Assembly: GCA_029783825.1 (NCBI GenBank)
Contig: JAREIK010000500.1
Coordinates: 1,777,001-1,841,000 of the forward strand
DNA length: 64,000 bases
Direction: 5' to 3'
Source of the DNA: Sapria himalayana
Lineage: Eukaryota > Streptophyta > Magnoliopsida > Malpighiales > Rafflesiaceae
Under the pieces are notes generated by a model that saw only the letters and a list, made by a program, of their open reading frames with translations, did no database searches and was not told the origin of the DNA. Within the stretch, counting starts at the first letter, position 1. Every line of letters begins with the position of its first letter. Both the position numbers and the translations under genes were made by a program. Of this stretch, positions 15,101 to 29,700 are shown piece by piece.

Positions 15101-18100
15101 AAAATTATTTTTTAGGCAACATGAAAAATGATTACTTAAGCTTGTCACTTTTTGTGTCGACACCCATTACGTAAAAACATAATGAGCATGATAGCCAACT
15201 AAACTAAAAATTTTTAAAAAAGAAAATTCAGACTAAGACACATTAGTCAGTGACCCATGACCCATGATTCATGCCCAATCACAAGTCACCAATCACATGC
15301 TTCTAGATTGTACCAACAAACCAAGCATGCGAGTCATGTCTGGCTCAGCACGACTAGCTACTATCCAGCACGACATGAATCATACCTAGTCCAAGTATGG
15401 TTATGAATCATACCTAGTCCAAGCATGGTTATGAATCATACCAAGTTTGAGTCAAGCACGACTAATTCAAGTCGTCTTATGTTGTGCCCATGCCACCAGA
15501 CTACTTGACATCTCTAGATTTGAAGTTTATATGTTATTATTTAGCTATCATAATAAAAAAGAATAAGATAGCAAAGTGAATATCTAACCTCATCAAGAAG
15601 ATGTGTCTGATTTAAAATAACTCTGTTATTATATTTTATCTTGAAATAATTATATATCACTTATTTTTCAAAGAAATATGATTGCCTTTAAGAAAATTAA
15701 AAAAAAAATCATAACAAGTTGATGCTCGACTCGAATATAAATTCATAACTAATTATAAGTGCTCATAATCATTAAAATAAATCTCAAGACATTAAGACTT
15801 CTTTACGTGTCTCAATAAGCAATCTCAAAATAATGTATAGACCTTATCATAGAGAATCTAAGCAATCACTAACTAAACATAATACATAAGTTATATCTAA
15901 CTTTATGATAATCAAATTTTAATCTATCGTATGATTCCATTTTATATAGTATAGTTAGCTAAAATATTCATATCATATAAGATGTCACTATATGACTTAG
16001 TTAGAGTATCAATTATAATATATAATCTTCATTTGAAAAAAATATTTGAGCATACTAAGATCTCTCATCTAAAACTATAATATAAAATACTCCTTGAATT
16101 AAGATGAATCTAACTTATCATCTCTAACAATAAAAATATCAATAATACACACAATAAGCAAGAACAATATATCATCTAAGCTCTTGATAAAAAATAAAGA
16201 AAATTTTGAAACAAGTATAAACCAAAAGAAATTACCACAAAAAACTCTTAATATTAATTTTAGGTCACATAATATAACATGTTTTACAATCTATAAATTG
16301 AATCGGACCATACTGCACAAAACCTATATGATTTCTTTATTTGTACTTACTCGTTAAGATTATCATGAAGAAAAATATTATTTATGTCTAACTAAAAAAA
16401 TGATATATAAATTATTTTGACAATTAAAAAAAAAGTATTCTAATAATTACATCAAGCATATGAATATACTATTTTACAATAAGTTTTTCCATACGACAAT
16501 CTATTTTCTTATTTGAACTAATCTTTACATTGAATATTCATATGCAACCAACAAAATATCTCGTAGCTTTAGATACCAGTTTCAAAGTCTCATTGAAGTT
16601 AGGGTGAATATCTCTTCTAGCATCCTCTAACACCAACCTACATGATATAATTTCCTAGAAGAACACCTATTATTCCTAGCATCATCAAAAAAATAATAAT
16701 AAAAAATAATAAAAAATACTAAAAAATATCAAAAAATAATAAAATAATAATAAAAAATACAACACATAATATACGGGGCTAAGTATAACTCATAAGTTTC
16801 TTTAGGAAAATAATCAGAAGATCAAGATTAGAAAAATTTATTGTTAGATCATCTGGATTCTCAAAAAAATTGCATCTACTCTGAATAAGTTATGTATATT
16901 CATTTTCCCAGTATAGATTATAAGTTATAATAGTCAAGTCTCATTCTATGGCTCATCCTGGGTCAGAACTAGAAGACTTATGGATTACAACATCATTTAG
17001 ACTCAAAAAAAAATTCTTCTGCTAAAAAAGATTAATTTGATTTGTATTTATTAATAAATATAACTCGATATAAGTATCAACATAGTGTTGACCAATAAGT
17101 TGAATTATAATCGACAAGTAATTCCCTATCTTTACTTCATACCCAAATAGGATTTTGGATGCGTAAAAAAAATAATATCACAATATCTTCTAGACTGGTA
17201 TTCTTTTTAGCTAAAAAAAATATTATACTAATACTCATTAATATTCACCTAGACTCTAATGCATAATATTTATATTTTTTTGAATACTAAAATAATCAAG
17301 AAAAACACACTTCAATATATTGTGTCATCTTATCCCAACCTGGATAAAATTATAAATAAAATAAGTATTTTCAAATATTATATAATGCAAGCTAAATAAT
17401 TTATCTTTAATATATATATATATATATATGTGAAAGGCACACAATGAGAAAATATAAAAGAGAATATCTAATTGATGAGCATCCAAGTTATTTCAATCAA
17501 ATACTTATTCTTCTTTTCTAAAAACTCATTCAATAAAAGTGTCAAAATAAGAAAATCTTGTGATCTCGTGACCAATATAGAAATTTATAAAATTATCTTC
17601 AATGTACTCTAATACAATATCACTCCTATATTTTTTTATATTTTTACTAAATTGATTTTATAATTTTTATAAAAATACTAAAAATAAAAAATATATGTAT
17701 GATTTAAAGCAGAAAAGAACAAACCAACTAAAATGAGTATAATAATTTATAAATATGATAAAATATTTAAATTTTTTCAAGTCTCATCACTCCTAGTTCT
17801 CATATGTTTGTATGTATTAGTAACAAACATCTAATTGAATATTTTACCATAAAAAAAACATATAGTCAATATTGCTTAGTCTCGAAGTAAGCATTTCTTA
17901 AAGTATTTTGTTCTTGCAATAAATATCATTGTAAAAGAACATGAAATAGAAGTTAGGTAGTTGAAAAAATTAATTAACATATAAAAAACTAAATCAACAA
18001 CCATGAATAAACAAAACATCTAAAAAAGATTAAATTAAATATTATCATAACTAATAGTTTTAAATAACATGTCATTAACTATTACAACATTAAATAAACA

Positions 18101-21100
18101 AAAATAAAAAATAAAAAAAAAGATTAGTTAGATATTAATTAACTATTGATTCTTGGGCCAATAATGTATGAATTAGAAACAGGAAGGAGTCATAAAATTA
18201 ATAATACTTAAAGACCAAAAAATATTAATTATTATTTTATTGGGAAGAAATTATGTATATTCCTCTCCAATAAAAATAATAGAGAATAAATTGTGTAAAT
18301 TATAAATCTATGAATATCTCTAATAGTCATTATGTCTCCATCAACTGTTTGTAGTGCTTTAGGCCTCCTTATTGGAAACAACTCTCAAAAACTCACTTTA
18401 ATGTGGCTCACCCTTTTGTAATGTGTACGTGTTGAACTAATATTTTGTTGCATCTATCTTTATTATGTCTAATACTCTCTCAACTATGAGCATATGCTAA
18501 ATAAGTTATTTCTCCAACAAATTTTAATCTGTCTCATATAAACTAAATTGATTGCTACATAACTCTAATTTGATGGAAAACTACTAATCTCCAAGTACAT
18601 GTGTCAAGTGGGCTATAAGTGGCTCGGGCAAGACATGAATTAGCCACATCTTGTCATGGACGACACAATCTAGAATTGTACCTAAACCATGATCATGTCA
18701 ACCCATAGCATGGATCATGCTTCATATGCCCACAACACATGGCATGGTTGATTTTTAAAAAATCAATCATATCAAATAAATGGGCTACATCATAATCAGA
18801 TAATTTTTTTGCTTCTTATAAACAAAATTGATTAGCACATAACTCCAATTAAATGAAAAGGTAAAAATCTCCAAATATGTGTTAAATGAGCTGAGCAGTT
18901 CGAGCAAGATATGAATTAGCCATACTTGGCATGGCATGGTCTAGAACTATTCATGGACCATGGTCGTGCCGACAAATGGCATGGCTCATGCCTCATATCA
19001 TGTCATGGACGTTGGCATAGCACATGGCACAACTAATTTTTAAAAATCAGGCACATCAAATAAATGGCCTACATCATTTATTTGATGATTTAGACTAAGA
19101 GATGTAAATTTTATTTTTAAAATTCTTGAAAATTTTGTATGATACAGTGAATATGTGTTTATCTGTATACACTCTCACTACTTATATTGTACTTATGTGC
19201 ATATGTAATATTAATAATATTTCTAACATGTATAAAAGATATTTTATTTTTAGTTTCATGACTATTGAGATAGAAACTAAATATTTAAAATATTAGTCAT
19301 ATATTTTATTTCTTTATTACTTAACTATTTATATGAATATTATTATGAAGATAGAATAAATAAAAAATAAATTAAGATACATATTAACCTCCATAAATCA
19401 AGCAGAAAAACATAATAGTTAAGTTCACAAAAAATTAGCTAACTATTATGTTACTAAGTATGGTAGTTGTACATTATGATACTAGATATTATAATTATAA
19501 CGAGACTCTGAGTATGGATATAAATACCAGATTCATATATAATATATTTTCTATTCACTTAACAAAGAATAAACAAAGAAATAATATATCCAATAAAAAT
19601 AAGCTGTCTTTATACTTAGATATTGATTACTGCTCTAATATATCACATGAAAACAATAAAAATTTTAATATATTGGGTTAGTTATAATCTTAGGAATATA
19701 CTTATGGTGACCTCTCTGATATCTAGCATAATATTGAAGTCTATAATTTCGAAGATGATAAATATTATTTCAAATAAAAAATACAAACAACAACGAGACA
19801 TCATAGAAGTACTTTCATTCTTAAAGAATTAAAAAAAAACAAAAAATATTAAAGTGAAAGAATTTCAGTGGATGATAAGTCATACGAAAACATCGAGAAT
19901 ATTGGGCTAGTGCTAACATCAGTCACTGAGAGGAATAACATACAATGTGTTATCATATGATGTCAGGATATTCAAAACAAAACATATGTATATTTTTTTA
20001 TTGAGTTATAATCTTTATATCTTATGAATTTTATTCATTTTAAGTTATATTATAATGTAATATAATTAAATTTTGATATTTTTAAATGTACTTAAAAGTT
20101 TAATTTTAAAAATTTTTTGCTCCTCTAGTTTCAGACCTATAAGATATGAAATCATATCATACATTCATGTCGTGTAGGATGAATATAATGATGATGCTAA
20201 CTAACATGGATTCTTACATGAAATGCAAAATAAATGAGTCAATCTATAGTTACTTCTCATTTGTCTCATCATTGATATTTTATTTGTCAGATAATTCATG
20301 AACTTCTTACTAAAGAACTATGTCCAAACTCCTATAACCATTACAAATAATTTCTATGCATAAACCTTCAAAAAATGATCACATAATTATGACAACCTTC
20401 ATATGTAAATATGCACCGCACCAAGACATGTGCTAGAGTTCTCACATACACTGCACAAACAACACCAACATTGCACCCATTGTGCACCCTCATTGTACTC
20501 AATGCATAGTTACTGTGCTAGAGTTCACACACAACACATGTGTTGATTCATGGATTATGCTATTATAGTACATGTCTCTCTCTAAGATACCCTAGTGTTT
20601 TTATCCTCTACTTAGGACTTGGTTCTGATACCATATAAAAACTCAAATCATAAAACCTAAAACCTCCAATAAAAAACTAAATAGTGAATATGAAAGATAC
20701 AACGAAAATATATAATTTGATGATGGATTGAGATAGCTCACATGTTGAGTACTCTCATCAATAAAATATAAAAAATAAAAAATAATAAAATAAATAGAAA
20801 TCATAACATTCAGTCTAACAAAATTATACATTAGATACATTTATAGAGTTTACACTTTACACTTTCAAATAATGCACTAACAAAACTAATGATTAGATCA
20901 TAGATATTTGTTAATTAGCATGGATACTTTTATTAACTTTGTAAAAGAGTATCATCATAAAATTTAATAATATAATAATTATCAGATCAAGTATATCATA
21001 TAATATCAGTATTACTAATTATTCCATAAATAATCCTAAAAACATATATATGAATATTATTATTTATATACTATGATACATGAAAAAATCTTCAAATTTT

Positions 21101-23723
21101 TAAATTTAAAAAAAAAATCATAATTATTTTAATTTGATTGACTAGTCATATTCTAATTAAGTAATAACCTGCATAGATAAGAATTTTATTAGTCTAACAT
21201 AATTTTCTAGGAGATAACATTATCACTTATAAATAAGAGAAAAAATTATTTATCAATTTAGAATGAAGACCAAGTATCAAAACATTAACGATAACTTGGG
21301 TGCAATGTTAGTGTTGAAACAAACATTGCATCAGATAGATGATTTTCTTGTTTTAAATCTATTATATGTTATCATGACAATCCAATGATGAAACATATCG
21401 ATTCCAATCTAATTTTCAATGAATATACAAAACATATAAAGATTAAAATTATTTTATCAAAAAAATTTTTTTTGTATTAATGAAATTATAAATTATACAA
21501 TTTATAGAGTTCAGACTTAAAAATAATGTATTACCAAAAAAATTGATTAAACCATAGTTATCTTTTAGTTGGCATGGGTGTTTTTATTAATTTTGTAAAA
21601 TACAAGATTAACATCATAAAATCTAATTATATGATGTTTTATCTGATCAAATATATCATATGCTATCAATTTTACTAATAATTTTAAAAATTATCTTAAA
21701 ATATATACATATGGACATTATTATTTGCATACATGAAAAAATCTGCAAAAATTAAAACTTTTTTAAAATAATGGTTATTTTTATTTGATAGATTATTCAT
21801 ATTCTAATTAAGTAATATAAATAACCTACATAGATAAGAGATCTATTATAGGTTTACATATTTTTCGATGAGACTATACTAATTCTTGAAAAATAAAAGA
21901 AAATTATCTTTCATTTTAAAATAAAGACCAAGTATCATGACATTGTCGTGACAACGTGTGATAATCTTTGAATTAAACATTTGCATCAAATAATTGATTT
22001 TTTTGTTTTAAATCTATTACATTTTATTGTAATAGTACAATAATTAAACATATCAATTCCAATCTTATATTCAATAAATATATGAAATATATAAAAATTA
22101 ATAATCATTTTATCAGAGATAATACTAAATAGACCTATTGACTCACTTTTTACCTTTAAATTTTTATGTAAATATTTTTATGAAGGCTAGTCTCGGCATA
22201 CTTTTAGCTCACAAATAAGCATTTATGGAATTCATATACGACTCTGAGAAGTATTGGGTTATCATCTTTTTTTAGCTTGTACTTGTGTTGCACTCAATAT
22301 GATTCATCTTGTGCTTAGTGAGGTTGGATCGTCCATAGTATAAGGGTCTTCTTTGTACTCTATATATTTCCAAACTACAAAACTAGATGTTTATTTGATC
22401 TTTCCAAGAAAAGATTTCTGTGAGCAAACCAATCAGAGCAATATGAAGCTTACTTAGCAAAAGAAAAGTGATGGGAGTGCCAACCAAATTTCAAATAATC
22501 TGTAATGAACCATTAGAAACTCACCTTTAAAAAGATGATGAATTTCACTTGTGTTTGCGGTCACATCTCGCTCAGCTGCATCTCTAGTAGAGCAAACTTC
22601 AATATCATGTTTCTCGACATTTTCAGCTGCATTTCTACATTTAACCATTTAACAAAAAATTCAGATATATGAAACATATATAAAGATGTGGCCATAACAT
22701 GCACACGGTATATGACTGTATGTTTTGAACCCAGAAAAGGGGAACACGAATAAAAAAAGAAAAAATTATTGCATGCAACACATTTACCACATTCGTTGAG
22801 ACTGATACAAATAAATAGATAAGTGGACATTTCATGAAAGTGACTATCCTACATATTAATTTTGATGCAGTTAGACAAAAAAAATGAAGAATAATAAAAA
22901 GATAATAAGAAGAAAAAAAACAGATTAACAAGAAAAAAAACAGAAAAATAAAAAAAATAATATTAATACGATAAAGAAAAAAGAATAGTAAGAAGAAAAG
23001 AAGAATATGAATGACTTTAAAAATTAGGAAGAAAATTTAAACAGAAAATAATGGAAAAACAATGAAACTGAATGTTAATTTGAACCTGACAAGGGACGTC
23101 AATGTTGAAACATGCTTGTTGTTTATCTCATCCACAGAAGCACATGTGCTTCTCCAGTGGTCATGGGCTGATTTAGAGGTGCTTACACTGACAATGAGCA
23201 TAGAGAGAAGGAGGTCAAACAAGCAGCTAATTCCAGACTCAAAATATGCAGAAACTAAGCATACCATTGCTGCAAGAGTTGCTCCATACAACAATGTTTG
23301 GCAGCTAAATAATCTGCATTATCAGTTATGTCGTTTTCTGCTTGGGCAGAAAATTCCTGCCATTTTCTTTTAGCATCTGATGTGATACTCTTTATAGAAG
23401 AAAAATACCCATCTAAAAAAGCTTTGTTTCCAATAGAGGTTTCTCTAAGATCAACAAGTTTGGCATCAACCTATCAAGTTAGCTTTGATCAAGTGTATAA
23501 AGACAAGAATAGAAGGCATCAATAACATGTATAAAGACATGAATTCAATTTCAGGCTCATCTAGTAATTGTTGAGCTTTGTGTGAATAATATTTCATGTT
23601 GAAGTGCAATAGTATTTCAATAGGGCCATGGAGGTGGACCCTCCACGTGGTTCCACTTTAGCTAAGTCCAGATGTACAGAGCCCCACATAGGTAGAATTC
23701 GAACTCAGGATGTCATTCTCATA

Positions 23724-23769
<46 letters not shown>

Positions 23770-26700
23770 TATATACACACACATACATATATATATATAT
23801 ATACACGTGTGTGTGTGTGTGTGTAGGTCTAGTTCTAGTAGAATCAAAACTTGAGAGGTATTGAGTTTTAAGTATTCAAGTTTCAGAACGAAATAAACAC
23901 AAGCCAAACACTGATTCAGACAAGACTTAGCTTGAACATATTGCTGAAAGAAGATAGCGAAGTGGCGAACCAGCTCTTTTTGATGCTTTATGTGGTTGGA
24001 AAACAGAATGTTGATATCAGTAACAAGTTTCTCAGTATCGGATTTCACTTGCTCTTCATAAGCTGTTTGGAAGTCGCTAATGCTTCTAATTTGAATTTCA
24101 TTGGCTTGCGCTGTGTGATTTTCGAGCTTTTTGAATTCTTCAAAAAACATGATGATAAAATCATTTGTGTACTTGGACATCCCTTTGGCGTGCTCATTAT
24201 TGACTTGAAACTTCTGTTACATTCCAGACATCAGCAAGTGTGGTTCACACTTCGAGTGTTAGAAGATCATTCCCAATTGTCAGCACAATATTATCCACAA
24301 GGCAACAATGGAGCATAAAATGGAAAACTGATCAAACCTGACGCAATTCCCTAGCAAAAATTGCCATTTCTCCCTGATGAGCTGACAGCCTGTTCTGCAG
24401 ATCATCGAATATTGAAGCAGCTGCACCAGCCTCAGTTGCTAGATACTGCTCCAAAAAAAGTTCGATGAAACAAAAAATAAAAAAAAAAAAAGATGAAAAC
24501 AACAAGAAAAAGCATTCCAACACGACCCACATCTCTAAGGGAGTCTTGATTAAAAGAGGCCAACGATGAAATCTCCTCCAGCTCTGCAGTCGAACATGCT
24601 CTGTGCAAGCGAACCACATTTTGTACATCCTCAATGTGGGACATGTACAATTTCATGGATATCATCAATTTGTTCTTGATACAATTCACAGCCTGAATAT
24701 AAAAAACCATAAACTAATAATAGCAATTCAAAGACACTACAACAATGCCACATCGAACAAATTAATGCAAAATAATGGCAATGAATGGCCAGACAATGAC
24801 ACGTGTACAAAATCATGTGATAACGACTATATCAAACAGTACCTTATCATGCATGTCTAAGAAAGAGTGACAGAGATTCTCAATGCCATGGAGGTGTTCA
24901 TCTTGTTTAGACATTGATGTCGATACCACATTGCAAAGCAGAACAATTTGTTGGGAGAGTTGTGATACAAAATTGTTTACCACTAATCTGTTGTTGGAAG
25001 TTAGGGTATCTTCTCTACCTGTGTATCAAAGCATTAAAAAAAATTAATGTTTTTATTAGTTACTGCAGCATTTACAGCTTTTCTACTCCATCATCAATGG
25101 TCACGTACTGATCTTTTGAAACAAAGAAATATTATCCTGAAGAGCTTTTTCTAAATCAGCCCCTAAGACACAAGCTTGATGAGCAAGAGCATTCTCTGTT
25201 TCAACAGCACACATAACCCACATTAACAGGTGAGTTTAAAAAATTAAAAATATAAAAAGGTTGCTTGAACATGCCTGCCTTTCTCTGTTCGGATATGATA
25301 AAATCTTTCTCCTTCAAAGTGTAACGGCTCTTCTTCATTTCCTCTTCAGCATATGCAAGCAATTTGCTCACAAGATTCAAGTTTTTCTGAAATCTTGGTG
25401 GGGTCGATAACAATTTATCAGATAAATATATCACAAGGAATTTAAAAGCCTAGCATACCTCAGTGACATCTAGTTTTCTGCTAAAATCAGAGCACCGTTG
25501 AACCTGGAAATCATATTTCTCTTCCAATTCCTCGAGTTTCTGTAGTATATATGCAACAAATGATTCACAGTAACTTTTATATCCTACATATAGCAGATTA
25601 ACCTTATTCTTCTAAGAAAAAGGCCCATTTTAAACAACCTTCTGACTGGATTCTATTGTAGCACCCATTTGCTCTATTTGATCTTCCATAGCCTGAAAAC
25701 AAAAACCACGTCAGCAAAATCATCCAAAAGTTGCAATTCAATAAAAGTCATACATGGTTCACAAGGCTATGTCTTATGATGAGGTCTAAGAGATATTAAT
25801 ATCTCGACAATATCACCACCAAAAATTAAAAAAACTGTCTAACAACTCTCGAACCATATCACCTTTAGACAAATATAATTGACACCACACCAATGCAGGA
25901 CATCTTAAAAAGAGAAGTTCAATGAAGGAAATAGGAATCGTACTCAATGCACAAAACTTTATCTTTATCTCGGGACATGAGAGAAATTTATATATCAACA
26001 GATTTACCTCCAAAAACCAAAGAAGTCATGTCTAATTACGAACTCATAGTTATTAAAAATGTATCTGAAACACACTTAAAGCTCAGACATCATCACACTC
26101 AACAAAACCATTTAGCCTAGCCCTCAAGGGAGGCATGGTTGCTTCACAAAGGTACAAAAGGCACCGTGAAGATCTCTGAAGCACAGTTACTTCTCAGGCA
26201 CAACTTCTTGAGAAATTAAGATATCAACGTTATTTTGGCTCTGGTCTTCTAATTTTAAAAAAAATTGATACCTCAAAACAAGTGTTACCTTCCTAAACCG
26301 TTTTAGTGTAAATAAAAAAAATTAACTCAAAATAATATCATTTTGATAGGAGCTGAATTAAAAAAAAAAAATAGTCCAAAGTGACGTCGCTCGAACCACC
26401 CCACCAACAAAACAACACCGTTTTAGTGTTACCTTCCTAAACCCACTCTCAAAATTTGATCCTAAAATAATCCTCAAACTAAAATCCTAAGTTACAAATG
26501 ATAATCTGAAGAGGGATTGATGACGTTAAAAAAAAAAACTAAGAAAAAAAAATATTTTCTCTTTTTTTCCAACATAATAGAAAAAAAGTTTGTAAATTTT
26601 TCTGAACAAATAATGAAAAAAAAATAGTAAAAAATCTGAATTTTTCCGATAATTAGAAAATTTATAAAAGTTTTCTGTAAAAATAATATTAAAATAGGAT

Positions 26701-29700
26701 TAAAAATCTGAATATTCTAAAAATTAAAAATTTTCTAAAAAAAATAACATAAAAAATCGAGAAAAAATCTAAAAAAATAATTAAAAATTTAAAAAAAATC
26801 TGAAAATTTATGTATTTCTTTTTATTCTTTCTGGACATTTATTTGGTAGTATTAAATTTGTTTCAATAGAAGCCCCTTCCTATGTTTATTGTTAGTGGTA
26901 TTATCATTGATTATTCTATTATTGATTTATTTTAAAGATCACTTTAAAAAAAAGATTCGTGATGAATTAAAGGAGAAAAAATACAAATATCATCAATTGT
27001 ATTTTTTGGTGATAAAGTAACAAAAAGAGATAATTATAAACAAAAATATAACCTTCTTGAAAGATTTAGAAATATAAAAAATATAGAAAATATCACAAAT
27101 ATGTTAAGAAAGAATTAAAAGAGTATGTTAGCAAAAAAAAAACTCAAAAAATCAATTAACTTTTAAAAATCATAATATGAATGGAAATTTGTTTAACTTT
27201 CAAGATGAAGATAATGAGACACAAGTTACTAGTAAATAAGATAAAATAATCTTTCTAGTAATGATAACAATAGAGGAGGAAGTGATGATTGTAGTAAATA
27301 CTTAAAAAGACTAAGGAAAAATAAATGTATAAATCATTTCTTCACTCTTAATCTAAAAATACTGGTTAAAAATAAAGAAAAATTACTCAAATTATTATCA
27401 AAAATAATACTTGTAAGAAAGAGTCTAAAGACAGCTAATATTTTATTTTGTAAATAAATGTATAATATTACAATTCTATTTAATATGATAAATTATGCTA
27501 ATTTTTAACCAAAATTTTAAGATAATTATCAACAATATGATAGTCTAATTAACAAAAATGCAAGACTGTTCAACCATGAGAGCAAGTTCAATCCCCAGGA
27601 TACAAAATATATGACACAATATTTTGTCAAATGTTCAACTCATACTGTTTGGAAGAGGTTTTTACCTACTCTATCCCTAAGACTCCAAGGCCCATATGGG
27701 ATGGATTGAAGAAAAGAAGGGGTAGAAATACCAAGTAGGAAAGACATCCCGGGCAGGACACGAGACACAACCCAATTCAGTCATGTGAAACCCAACACAA
27801 AATGATTCACATATGGGATGGATATTGGAAAAGAAGGGGTAGAGATATCAAGTTGGACAAGCATCCCGAGCAAGACACGAAGCACAACTCAATTCAATCA
27901 TGCAAAACTCAACACAAAATGATTCAAAATTGTGTCTAGATTATAGTCGTATTAGCTCATGACAGCCAATTTTTTGAAAAAAAAAACTATCATTTTTAAC
28001 ATGATTGTTTTTCGCTTCTCGTCGGGTTGTCATTGCTGACATGCCAGCAACTGGACAGCATCTGTTGCTGTCTGATTGGCTCTAAATAAAAAATAAACTT
28101 TTTAAAATTTTTTTAGTTGTCGCATTACATCCATGCCACCATGGCAAAAATCGATAACTGTCAAAATTCTACTTACAAAAAATAAAAATATATTTTTTAA
28201 AATAAAAAAAAATTTATAAATAACATATGATACATTTAGTTTTTTATAGTTAATCTGTAATCTTCTCTCCTCACTTAACTTTGATACTAACATAGTGTCT
28301 TGATTGTGTCCATTTTATTTCATTTAAATTTATAATTTTAATTTGGCAAAGAAAAATATTAGTTTAATGACAAGTTGTAACTTTCATGCATGAAATTATA
28401 AAGTAAAACTTTTTAAATATTTACTACATACATAAAGTTAAGTTACATATTATATTAAAATTATTTTATTTTATTTTATAATTTTCAAGTAAATAAATAA
28501 ATTAAGAAAAATAATAAAAAATTAAAAAATAATACTCTCTTTCTCTTACTTCCAGTCTATTTTCATACATTAAAAAATAATAATAAATAAAAAAATTATG
28601 AAAATATGTACCTTAACTTTATATGTATACCAGATATTTATTTATCAGCTACACACATAATTATGAATTAGATAAAGAAGATAATAATAACCACGATGAA
28701 AGATCCGAGAATAAAATTTGGTATTCTCTCATGATTTTTACTTATATACCTAAAAAACCTAAAAATATGTGAACTTCAATAGCATAGACATATTTCAACA
28801 TAATTAAAAAAATAAATTAGACTTAACACATATGCCTAAAAAACCTAAAAATAGGTGATCTTGAATAGTTTTGACACAATTAACATTATTAAAAATATAC
28901 TAGATATGCCAAAAAAATTCAACATAATATGTATGAGTACTGACAACACTAATAACATTAAAATACATCTAGATTAATATATTAAAAAATATAATACATT
29001 TGATCTCAGAAAAACTCAACTTAACGATAGATCTTTAAAATTAAATCAACTTAAAGTTAATTGATCTCATTCATTTATTGTAATGAATTTGTGATAAAAA
29101 ATATGAAAAAATAAATTATTAGCATAGATCTTTCTATTAGAGTTTTAGAAAATACTAGAATATTTCATGTTATACAAATCTACTTCCAACCTGATTATCA
29201 TAGAATTTCTATATTGACCAATAAAAATAACATAATAAAATATTATAAATTAAAAAAATAATAAATAAAATAAATTTAACAAATATAATGTAGTCACAAA
29301 TAAATAAATAGATATGTAGGCAAGTATATATCTTATTATCTATCTATTTGTCTATAATTTTTTTGATCTATTTATATATCATTTTATCTATCTACATATC
29401 TATTTATCTATTTATCTATCTACCTATCTATCTATCAATCTATCTAAGTAGAATTCCACCCGGCTAACATTCTTGTGCGTCCAATTAGTATTAGTTGGTG
29501 GGGAGCTTTCTTCCAAGATCAAGATTCAATGTCAAGATGAAGAGCGGTATCATCTCTCATCCTTTCAGTTGTCTCATTGCCTTTTTTTACTTTCTCACAT
29601 TGGCTTCTTTCTATTTTTTTACTTTTTTATTTGATCCAGTCAATATTAGTTAATGATTCCTTCTTTTCAAGTGTATCCAATTGCAATTGGTATTACTCAC

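Larger units (their letters stand above)
11750..20860 (-). mobile_element. Probable decayed LTR retrotransposon, minus strand
   Basis: At 20621-20633 the minus strand reads TGGTATCAGAACC, the usual initiator-methionine tRNA primer-binding site. The adjoining sequence up to about 20800 would be the end of the 5' LTR. A block inside it (GCTCACATGTTGAGTACTCT, then CAATAAAATATAAAAAATAA, 20730-20795) resembles 11808-11865 in the same orientation, which would be the 3' LTR. The interior is interrupted by two hAT elements, and no gag or pol motif could be read. Coordinates are approximate and the assignment is tentative. Confidence 0.35.

Noticed and set aside
23719..24180. 153-codon minus-strand open frame
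   Set aside because: The right part is KIN-5 exon j. The rest is intron read-through into the (AT)n/(GT)n microsatellite, past a proper donor at 23970.
29330..29445. (ATCT)n repeat as a CRISPR-like or regulatory array
   Set aside because: It is a simple tetranucleotide microsatellite without unique spacers.
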